A model generated the notes under the pieces. That model was not told where the DNA came from, ran no database searches, and was given only the letters and a program-made list of their open reading frames with translations. From positions 25,146,222 through 25,201,433 of the forward strand of contig NC_049986.1 of the NCBI RefSeq assembly GCF_000003815.2: a stretch of 55,212 bases of DNA, written 5' to 3'. Shown here in pieces: positions 21,901 to 33,900 of this stretch. A program made the translations under genes and the position numbers. Origin of the DNA: Branchiostoma floridae. Taxonomy: Eukaryota > Chordata > Leptocardii > Amphioxiformes > Branchiostomatidae. Position 1 is the stretch's first letter, and every line of letters begins with the position of its first letter.

Positions 21901-24900
21901 GAGGGTGGATACAGGGTGCGTGCCTGCACTAGTGGTCTGGAAGGTATACACAATTCCCAGTGCCTACAGGTTCTGTCTACATTAGATATGTACAAGTGAG
22001 ATTGGCATAAACGTCACTAATCAACATAAGTTATCATCCGTCGATGTAGGTTAGACATCCAGGTAATAAGATATGCCAAAAAGCAGTTACTCAAGCAACT
22101 GGATATGATTTTGGAAACGGTCAGACGTTTCAACTGGAATCCACCAGTTTTTGTCAGTGACACTTGACGCTTTTTGGCATAAGTTATCATCGTGGACTGT
22201 CCAGATTAAACTGATAAATTCTTAAAGCCGCCGTCAAAAGACGTTGTTGCGTAGGTAAGAATTTCTAAATACGGACATTACCAATAGTGTGTAAATAGGT
22301 TAATACAATAGAAAATATGACAGTATTAGAAAATGTAGTATTAAAGATAGTTCAAGCTATATTGGAAATAATTGTATTTACTGTTACAAAATCATTGTGT
22401 CTGTCTCGGCGTTGTAGACAACACTGGACTGTCCCTGTACTTCTGTTGTGCCAATCGACTTTTTGTGTTATAAACAATGTTTATCCAATCAGATTGAAAC
22501 CCCCTTGATGACAAGTTACCGTATCATCGTTCTCCTTGTAACTTTCATTATTTTCTGTATGAAATATAATAAAGAAACGAATGCTCGCATATTACGCGTA
22601 ATGACTTGCATGATTCCATTTTGTTGAACCTCTTATAACCAAGCAGCCCATGTTTGTTTGTTTGTTTGTTTACTCACCCATGATGAAGTGCAGCGGCGCC
22701 TCTGGAAACCGCTTGGCCAGACAGCCCATGTTTGTTTGTTTGTTTGTTTGTTTGTTTGTTTGTTTACTCACCCATAAGGAAGTGAAGCGGCGCCTCCGGA
22801 AACCGTTTGGCCAGACAGCCCATGTTTGTTTGTTTGTTTGTTTATTTGTTTACTCACCCATGAGGAAGTGTAGCGGCGCCTCTGGAAACCGCTTGGCCAG
22901 ACATCCCATGTTTGTTTGTTTGTTTGTTTGTTTGTTTGTTTGTTTGTTTACTCACCCATAAGGAAGTGAAGCGGCGCCTCCGGAAACCGTTTGGCCAGAC
23001 AGCCCATGTTTGTTTGTTTGTTTGTTTGTTTGTTTACTCACCCATGAGGAAGTGTAGCGGCGCCTCTGGAAACCGCTTGGCCAGACATCCCATGTAGAAC
23101 TTGCTGCCGAACAGCTCGGTGCGCATGAAGGTCCCGTACTTCGCCATGCCGACCTCGTACGGCGTGAACTCCACCCATTCTGTGGGAAACAGGTAAATAC
23201 GTCAATGTTTGTTTGTTTGTTTGTTGGAAGGTCCCGTACTTCGCCATGCCGACTTCATACGGTGTGAACTCCACCCACTCTGCAGGGAACAAGTAAATAA
23301 GTTAATGTTTGTTTGTTTGTGTGTTTGTTTGTTTGTTATTTGTTGGAAGGTCCCGTACTTCGCCATGCCGACCTCGTACGGTGTGAACTCCACCCACTCT
23401 GCAAGTAACAGGTTTAAATCGTTATTACCTTCGCCAAGGGGCAAAGCGTGAGTTCACATGTCTAAAGTGTAAAGTTTAATACTGAAGAACAATATTGACA
23501 ATATTCCGTCTGAGCAAGGAGGTTGTTGGTCTGACAGAGCTGTCCATCAAATTAAACGGAAGGAAAACCTCACCGTACCCGTAATATTTTGAGTGTGTAA
23601 TTGAAAACATTGTGTGGATAACACGTAAACAGTCTCATTCATACTAATTAAGATACAAACGCTAAATCTCAGATAACAGGTATTGCAACAGGCTAACAGC
23701 TACAGTAGTACTCGTGTAATTAACGCCACGAGCGCCCGGTTAGCTCAGTCGGTAGAGCATCAGACTTTTAAGCCGGTCGCTGCCTCAGTCGGAGGTTCGG
23801 GTCCGGAAATCTGAGGGTCAGGGGTTCAAGTCCCCTATCGGGCGGGTTTTTTACTTATTTTTCTTTTACGTCTTCCACACGTAAGCATATAGTATACTCT
23901 CAATTTTAGAACCGATCTTGCGCGAAATTGTGAACTTTTTATCGGCACCAGTAATCGAAAAAGGCGAAGACATTGAATACAGATCAGAGGAACAGATCTC
24001 CTCAGTCATGACAAGGTCTCGCGGGAACGTACAGACATAGCAACTCTCGCAAGATTTCTACAGTTTCTCGCGAGAATCCTCAGATACCATATGGCAATGT
24101 CTCGCGAGAGCGCACAAACATGGCCATGTCTCGCGAGAACGTACAGGCATGGCAAAATCTCGTGAGATCTCGACAGACACGGCAAAGTCTACGAGATCTA
24201 TAAAGAAATGGTAAAGTTTTGCGAAAATCTGCAGATATGACAAATCTCGCGAGAACGTACCGTGGAAGACGAGAGCTGCTACGTCATGTCTGACGTGTAC
24301 ACACGTCAACAGCGGCATGGGCGCCTGGCCGTCCTGGATCTTCTGCTGCATGTCCGACAGCTTAAAGTCAAGTCTCTGTGGGGGGGGGGGGTGTCATTGA
24401 TTAGACTTGGAGACATTTCTGCACTTTGCAAGACAACCAAAATGCTGCCTGACACTTTGAGAAAAAAATAGAACACCTCCTGCAATGAAATGGAGATATC
24501 AAAGAAAATAGCACTTGGAAATAATGAACACTTCGTCATTTGTTCCATGTCCAAAATTTCATCATTGCATACAGTAGCTGTCAGGCAATGGTGATACAGT
24601 ACATAAAATGTTGACCATTAGAAATTGTTTTGATGTATCAAATGGCAACTGGCCACACTGAGACAGAAGGGGTAAAAGACATAACACAAGAGAAATTTAA
24701 GACATTTTCCTCACATCTTTGATGAGCGTCTCGCCAACCAGGTGTCCGAAGAAGTCGGTGAAGCTGACAGGCTGCCCTAAGTTCCGTTTCCGCATGATGG
24801 CGTCCGTGTACCGGTACAGCAGGTGCGGCTTCAGCAGGTAGAACAGGCTCGAGTCCACGTGGTGCTTCAGTTCCTCCTGCAGATCGCCAGGCGGCGCTTT

Positions 24901-27900
24901 CGGCCAGTCCTTGTGGGAGTACAGTGTGGAGATGTACCTAAGAAATTGGAAAATATACAAGTATTACGCAATCAAAAATATGAAAGCTGGAAGAAGAAAG
25001 AAACATAAGAGTAAGGCAAACCTTGAACACAAGGCAAACCTTAAGCAATATTGACCAGAAGCTAAATCTAGGAAAATAACAAGTAGTCAATGATTCATCA
25101 GTACCACGGACAGATTAGAAAAGGGACCCTGACAACCCCACCAGGTAAGTGGCACAGTCCATAACTACTCACCATGAGGACCCTGACACCCCCACCAGGT
25201 AAGTGGCACAGTCCATAACTACTCACCATGAGGACCCTGACACCCCCACCAGGTGAGTGGCACAGTCCATAACTACTCACCATGGGGACCCTGACAACCC
25301 CACCAGGTAAGTGGCACAGTCCATAACTACTCACCATGAGGACCCTGATACCTCCACCAGGTAAGTGGCACAGTCCATAACTACTCACCATGAGGACCCT
25401 GATACCCCCACCAGGCAAGTGGCACAGTCCATAACTACTCACCATGGGGACCCTGACAACCTCACCAGGTAAGTGGCACAGTCCATAACTACTCACCATG
25501 AGGACCCTGACAACCCCACCAGGTAAGTGGCACAGTCCATAACTACTCACCATGAGGACCCTGACAACCCCACCAGGTAAGTGGCACAGTCCATAACTAC
25601 TCACCATGAGGACCCTGACAACCCCACCAGGTGAGTGGCACAGTCCATAACTACTCACCATGAGGACCCTGACAACCCCACCAGGTAAGTGGCACAGTCC
25701 ATAACTACTCACCATGAGGACCCTGACAACCCCACCAGGTAAGTGGCACAGTCCATAACTACTCACCATGAGGACCCTGACAACCCCACCAGGTGAGTGG
25801 CACAGTCCATAACTACTCACCATGAGGACCCTGACAACCCCACCAGGTAAGTGGCACAGTCCAGCACGCCGGAGTCGGACAGCGCCTTCACGGCCCCCGC
25901 CATCCCGATCATGGCGCGGAACCCGCCGCCGGACCCCAGCACCGCCACCCGGGGCACCTGGAACGGGACGGGGATAGGTCATGAACAGAACAACGATTAT
26001 AGGTCACAAATGGGTGTCCAGAATCCAGCTCAACCCCTAACAACGTGACCCTACATAGCACAGTTATACATATAGATGGAAAATAGAGTTTCCTTCGGGT
26101 AATTTCTGTCCCATCATATTACGTGCCACGTAATCACCTCTAAACTTTAACTCCGTATCCTAACCTTTAAACCCACGCCCTAAACCTTTACCACATGAAC
26201 CCTTGTACTGCTCCCACAAGGTCCCGGATGGCGTACACCTAACCTTTAACCCGTGAACCCTGACCTATAATCTCACCTCCTTGTAGTGCCTGGGCCCCCT
26301 CTCCTCCCCAACAAGGTCCCGGATGGCGTAACCGACCCGCTTTTTCCGCGCCACCATGAAGTTTTTTTCCTCGTCACAGAGAGCTAAACTGTAGCGCAGG
26401 TCCGGGTGCTGACTGTAATAACAACAAATCATTTAGCAACTAAAACAACAACTACAACAGCAACAACAACGCACATTCACATGCCTATGGCGCTACAGTC
26501 TGCCCGATCTTTAAGATCTTTCAAAAATAGCCTCTGTGATCTACTTTCTAGTCTGAACTGAAACTGGAAAACTGTTTCTTGGCTTATTCCATTTTGTGCA
26601 TTGTGTATAATATATTATGTATTAGCTAAGCCAGTTTCATTGATATTGTAGTGTGTTTATACTATGTATTGACTGGACCTATTCCATTGATAGTGCATTC
26701 TGTATATATTAATGGCACAACCATTTTTTTAATTGACAGGTATGTAAATATTTTGTATGTACGTCTTTGTCTTGTCATGAAGTCCAGGAAGATTAGTGGC
26801 GTGCCCTAGGGCATGTCACTAATGGATTTTCAAATAAAGTATCAAGTCTGAAAGTCACACACATGTCTCAGTAAGCCCGTCAGAGAGCGAGGCTCTAGCG
26901 TAGATCTGGGTGCTGGCTATGGAGTGTAGACAATTATAAATGACAAATTATGAATATTCTTCCTATGCAACTGAACACAACCGCACTTGGAACAGCAAAG
27001 TAAGAACAATATAACATAATGAAATTTGTACTCACTTTAATTCTGTCTCGAATTTAATGTAGACTTCTGATGTCTATAAGATAAAAATAAATACCGTAAT
27101 CGTCAAAATAATTCACGACATCACTGAGTGAAAAAGCGAGAAACTGTATGAATGACAGACTGTTAGTAGTATAATTTAGAAATACATTTTTTAAATGCCA
27201 TTTAACACTTTATAGTGTAGGAATTGAAGGTTCCAACACAAAATCTTACGCTGTAGAATCTGAATGTTTCTATCCGCGCCTCGAACATCCTGAAGCCGTC
27301 CAGCTCGTACGTGACGGTTCCCAGCGACTCGTCGATGGTGTAGTTGGCGTCCCACAGCGTGATGTCCAGGCTGTACTTCTGGCGCTGGTTCGAGTCCAGC
27401 AGGAACGTGAAGGTCTCGTGCCACTCAGGGTTCACGTCGTTATCGATGTGGCGCGTTCGGCGCTTCCCTTCTATCGCGCCGTGCAGCTTTAGGGCCACGT
27501 ACGGGTCCGGGATGTCCACTGTGGGGAGGGGGGGGGGGTAGAAGGGACATGTTAGAACGTTCAAGGCCATGTCTCACACCGATGTGGCGCGTGCGGCGCC
27601 TTCCTTCTATCGCGCCGTGCAACTTTAGGGCGACGTACGGGTCCGGGATATCCACTGTGGGGAGGGGGGCGGAGAGAAGCGGTGTTAGAACGTTCAAGGT
27701 CATGTCTCACACCGATGTGGCGCGTGCGGCGCTTTCCTTCTATCGCGCCGTGCAACTTTAGGGCGACGTACGGGTCCGGGATATCCACTGTGGGGAGGGG
27801 GGCGGAGAGAAGGTACATGTTAGAACGTTCAAGGTCATGTCTCACACAGATGTGGCGCGTGTGGCGCTTCCCTTCTATCGCGCCGTGCAACTTTAGGGCG

Positions 27901-30900
27901 ACGTACGGGTCCAGGATGTCCACTGTGGGAAGGGGGCGGATAAATGAGACATTTTAGAACTAATGAAGGTCACCTTGGATTCACCTTTTTAACAATGAAA
28001 ATTCATTACACTTCTGTGGCTTTACAGCAAACGTAGGCGACCGTGGTGCAAGTAAAATCTGACACCAACTTTGGCCACCACCCTCTCGATCCAACAGGTG
28101 GTTGCAGTTGTACTGTAAGCTGCACGGCGGCGCTGTTTCACTGCTACCCGCCTTCCAATGTGCTCAACGCCCATCTCCCCTGAGTATGTGCCCATCTCCC
28201 CTGAGTATGTTTGCTCTACCGTTGACGTTACTTTGACATGTCAATGTGAAGCATTGAAAGAATCGACAGAGCAGAGCCAAAGTGCTAACATAGTTTGAAA
28301 GGCGCCCCCTCCCCTGTCAAACGCGTGACCTTGCCGGGTGTCTGACAGGGGTTCCAAAGGCTCGTCACGCCGCAGATTCAGAAACAAACAGCTCCATAGC
28401 GGGACAGTGACTCACGTGTCCTTGGGAGAAGCTTATTTTTCACGCTCCATGGGGTAACGTTATATAACAGCGGCGGAAGGGTCCAGAATTTACCAATAGC
28501 AACTGTTCCATACCAAGCCAATTACGTCTTTCGACCTTTCTAAGTCTACCACTTTTGAATAATTGTTTGCAACGTACGCGTTAACTTGCAATTCGTATTT
28601 AATTGCTTAAACTTCAAGGTATTTTGTATATGTGATACCAAGGAGGTTAAAACCGTTGAGTGGAATGCCCACTGTGGGGAGGGGGGCGGCGAAAATAGAG
28701 ACGTCAGATTACGTGAAGGTCACCCCTCCCGCTGCGGTTGCCATGGCAGCCGTGTCGCCATGGTAACGGCACCACGCGTCGTGCCACCCCGGCTGGCCGG
28801 AGCGGCGCTCCCCGCGGGTTTGGGGCTGAGGTTCCTTTTAGACTCGGGGCGAAACTGGGATCCGTCAAACCGCGGGGGGTCAGGGGTCACCCCGCGGGGG
28901 GTCAGAGGGCGGCTAGGGAGGGTTCCGCTGATTTGGCGGGAAAGAAGTTGTCAGAAATCCGACCTTGGCTAACTACCAAAAGAAAAGGGAACAACAAATC
29001 CAAAGTATCACTGTTCAACGGACAGTGCATTCCGGTCTGTATGGAATGTACTTAAACTTTAAAAAAAACTCGGCCCTACGTAGTCACACAAGGCTCAGGG
29101 GTAGGACAGACGTACATCAAAAATCGCAAAGGTATAACACTGTGTCCCATTTTTTATTCATTATTTTTGGTTGTAATAATTTTTGGTTATAGACCAACAC
29201 TAGAAACATGCCTAGTTGGGGCCCCTTAAATCCGTGCCATGGTTGCTCTGCTTGCTCAGTCTCTATGTATCGTCTTCCCATAAAACTTGGCCTTTATTGA
29301 ATTTTACACCCATCAGAGCACAAAACAGCGAGACCGCGGGATTTGCACATGAAACAGTCATGAATTGTCGTTCCGCCTACTTAATTTCCTTTGTGTATTT
29401 GCGTAAAATTGGCCAGTAGTCAACTTCGCTCTAACTTTACAGTCAAATTACAAAGCAGTTTAGATGGATTACGTTTCAATTCAATTACCTCTCGCAATTT
29501 CAGATTCAAGTTAGCCTCTATTCAGGATTAACACCCAAAGTCTCGCCATAAATACAGATGAACAGACGTTTCAAGTGTGAAATTCTGTGAGGCGCATATC
29601 TACTATATGTTCCACCAAGTGTGATAATTTTCATAGTTTTCAAATTTGAGTCGGCTCTTCATTCAAGTTTACACCCAAATCTTAAATTTACAACAAGAAC
29701 ACAGAACACCAGCCCCTTTCTCTGCGACACCACATGACTTATAGCCGAAGGCCAGGGCATCGTACTTCTTCACAAAGCTGCTTTTGTCGCGGGTTTATTC
29801 TTGTCGCCTACGCGGCTATATTTGACCGCTGCTCTCATCCTGCACTTCTAAAACCGGCTACAGACCGCGATGCACATCACAGAAGTTTCTTTGTTCTTGG
29901 AGACGACTTGGAACCTTCAGACAGCGGGGCGCCTTCGTCTTACAGCATTTCTTAGAAGACGCTGTCGCTCTCCTAGGGTTCAAGGCGTCTTACTCAAGAA
30001 AAGACAGACCAAGGAGCTTTTACCAAGCTTCTTGTCAGTATTCTTACTCTTCAAGACAAGCCTTTTTTTGTGTTGTACAGCAAGTAAATGGTTAGGGTAG
30101 GTTACGACCAAGCTGGGGGGTGGGGGCATAATATTTACATCTAAGAAAACTTCATAAACTTGCCATGTCCTTACTGAGGACAGGACGCGACCGAAGGGCG
30201 GCAGGCACGCCACTGGGCTATTTTTAGCCATCCGAACTATGTTGCTATGGTAACGAGGGCCCGAAATCCCGAAATAGCCCGGCCGAACAAAAGGACCGTA
30301 TGTATGAAAAGTGCAGTAGTGTAACGACTATTAAGACACTATGACTTAGCCCCTTGATCATATATACATGATTGTATAGTATAGTTTAGTGTACTGGTCT
30401 GGCGGGATCTTACTTTGTACAAAAGTGTGTGCGCTAGTTTTAGAATTAAACCGTTGTCAAGGCAACGGGGTAAACTAAAACACACCCTCTCTCTCTGACG
30501 TCACATGTTTTATATTTTTACCCGTTTTTGTGCCTCGCGGCCGTTTTTAGCCCGGAAGCGGTTCCACAAAGAGAACCGGTGCTTAACATTAATCTTTCAC
30601 TGTTTACTCAAGCCCTTTGTTCCCACATTCCAACTTTCTCCAGAAATATTTGTCCTTTCACTAACCCGGCTGAGGAACGCAACTCCGGTGACGTCATTTC
30701 CTCTTCTGACGTCAGAACGTCCCAAAACAGATACCTTATATCAATCAATGTATTTAAATCTATTCTTAGGGCCCAACTTTCTTGAGAAATATTTGCCTTT
30801 TCACTAAACCAGCTAAAGAACGCATCTACTCTGACGTCATAGTGCCCCGAAACAGATACCTAATATCAATCTTCGTTAATATAATTAAATCGATTCTTAG

Positions 30901-33900
30901 GGTACGTCCAACTTCCTTAGGAACAAAAATTGTTTCACAACGTTTTCATCTTTCATTGTTCTGTTTGAGCATAATAGGTACATCTAATCAACAACAAAAT
31001 AAGGTACGGCACCTACTTTCTCTTCTCTTCCAACGTTTCGACAGACTGCCAGCTGTCATCACCAAGGCATAGTAAACTTAACTTTAAGTCACTCAGCCCC
31101 AGTAAAAGTTAACTTTGCCATGAGAACAGCTAGCCTGGTATCTAGCCTGGTAGCCTGGTACCTAGTCTCCAAGCAGACCCAACGGTGCCTTAGAAATAGT
31201 ATCAAAGCTGGCCAGGGACTTGCGGCACGTTTGACTCCCTTAGCCGGCTATCTCCCTTTGGCCGGCTATACTCTTTGCCAGCTTTGATACATTATCTCTA
31301 GGGCACCGATGGGTCTGCTTGGAGACTAATGGTACCCAGGCTAGAGAACAGCAGCCAGTCTGTAGAAATATCGGTAGAGTAGGGAAATAAGGTTGCATAT
31401 CTCAAAAAGCTATGTCGAACATATTTTCATTAGAACTGGCGTGGCATGCGACAAGCCCGAGGTGTTGTTGTCGCCATCCCCACGCGTGTTTGTCTGTGGG
31501 ACCATTCTTACGCGCTTGTTTACCTTCAACTCTGACTATTGTTCCTCCGCCACCCACGACTAACAAAACATGTCGTCTGTACGAAACCACTCCGCCACAA
31601 CCGTCCCGAGTTGTCACATATTTTCCATATTGCTCGCATGTTCGACTCATATATCCGCCTACGTAGGCCAGTTTCTTTATAATGTATTCCAAATGCGAGA
31701 CCAGATTACTCATACATAGCTGTACTGTTATCGATAATGTTTTTTGTTGTTGTTTTGTATGTAGCCTCTTGGTACTATTGTCTGTATAGCTATTAGTTGT
31801 TATTAGTTGCCATACATTGTACCTTGTGCGATTTTTTAGCAAAATAAAATTCATTCATTCATTCATAAGTTATACCAACCTCCTTGGTTAAACAGAACAA
31901 GAACACAACAGGTCCTCGCACATGAAGCAAACCAACGCACGAGTTGACGGGGCACACAAAACAAGGCTGGGGTCTCCAGAATGCTGTTGTCTGAGCCACA
32001 AACAAGATCTGTAGAAGTGTTCAACTGTATATTACCCCCTGATTGATGAATAGAGATGATATCAGCATAAACGTTACTGATTCATGGACCCAAATAATTA
32101 TAATAAGTGTATGATTTGGGGTCTATTGGATAGTTTTTCTACCTTGGTTTTCCAGTTCAGTGATATTTTGTGCCAGCGGGGCTGTAGAGACATTTGTGTT
32201 ATTTTTGCAGAGGGCGTTAGATATTTGCTTTTCTGCAGAGGGATGCGAAGTGTGCGTGTTACTAGTATTGCAAAGTATTGCAAAGTATGGGTTATTTCTT
32301 ACACCTGCGGGTGCGGGGGTGTCATTCTAACAGGTGTGACGTGTGCGTTACTTTTACAGAGGTGTGAAGTGTTTTTTACATTTGTAAAGGGGCGTGTGTT
32401 ATCGTAAGACAGGTGTGAAGTGTGTTATCGTTACGGATGAACTGCCGTGTAGCGAGTGCCGCTGAAAGGTTTGTTTTGCCGCCCCCCCCCCCCCCCTCCC
32501 CCGCAAGGTCTTAAAAAACCGACTAACATTACAGCTAGTAGGTAAAGCAAGACGCTTTTACGTTAGATAGTAGCACAATGCGGTTCGATACGGCTCGCGT
32601 GTTTTAGCTTCCAACGTCCAACACCTACGGTGTGCTGGGTTCTTTAACAAGTCAAGTCAAGTCAAGTTTATTGCACGACGATTGCAGCAGGTACAATGTA
32701 TGGCAAGTAACATGTGTCATTAACATTATTGTTTATGACTGTCCATTGTCACTATGTGTATACCATGTACTTGCAATTAGCCCTCGGGCACGAACTTGCA
32801 AATAAACTTCTTCCAATTAACAACTACAAACTATCATGCAGAGGTTGAACTGCATACCCCCTACCCCCAGGCCCCTCAATACAAGGGGCCACTAGGCCAC
32901 CATCCAAAATATACAGTTTAGCGTTTGGTGGCCACTGACCACTGCTTCTTATGCCCGTGCCACTTCAACCAGTTTGCACACACATTACATTTCCGTTCGC
33001 GTAAAAACTAGCTCTTGATCACATTAAAGACAACTGCTCAGGTCGACACTCATGGGAACTTTATATTTTGCATAGCAATTAAAGAGTGTTTTTTGTGTGC
33101 ATTATCCATTGAAAGTAAACCTGCTCTTTACGTGACAGAGTTACTATACTCACTCGTGACAATTTTCATCACAATAAAATGATTGATGGACTGACGTGAA
33201 GTTTAACTAGTATAAAGGGTTAGTTCAGTGATGACAGGGCACTGAAGAGTGCTTCACATTTTCATGTATTTTCCACTCAAACCACTTTTCCCGAGGTAGA
33301 GAAACCATCTCCACTTGATCACCCTCATCACAATAACCCGCTAATGAAGTCCCCACTTCAGTCTCGTCATACGGACAGTGTCCATCTCATGACGTACCCC
33401 TGGGGATCGTGACGTCACACTAGCTCTATGTCCCGCGCACAGCAAACACTTGTGTACAATCCCCGCACAGTAACCTGTACTTACCTACATAATTCCGTGT
33501 TTATCTAACTTTAAGGGTGTGTTTACATCTGAATGCTCCTGTACACATATCCCGACACCGCTCAGAATCTTTAATTCATTGTACCTTTTATGTCATCGTG
33601 GAGTGGGGGTCCAACCAAGAGTGCTTGGTTGTCATGAACGTGTTAGTTCATCTGTGTCGGTAGACGCCATACTAGAAAGAAAGTGTTAAACATGCGATGC
33701 ACCTTCAATCAAAAACCTTCAGTGACAGAAGATAGTGGATAGTGTCCGAAACGTTTTGCCTGGTAACCATACCATCGGGGCCACTCGGGGCCATGCTATA
33801 AGTGTAGCCCGCCCGCCTAGTTCATTATAGCACACGCCGTGATTTTTACCGGGTTGGTTTAAGTTACTTCTCCCTCCTCTGTTGGCGAAAACTCAACTAG

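Noticed and set aside
25098-25982. 294-residue minus-strand ORF
   Set aside because: It is an alternative frame of the 54-bp exon 6 donor array and of exon 6 itself.
27440-27957. Several overlapping ORFs on both strands
   Set aside because: Shadows of the exon 3 copies; they carry C2 text but no donor side, so they are decoy exon fragments.
31402-31854. 150-residue minus ORF
   Set aside because: Overlaps a LINE-like tail with poly(A) signal and (ATTC)n; no recognisable domain.
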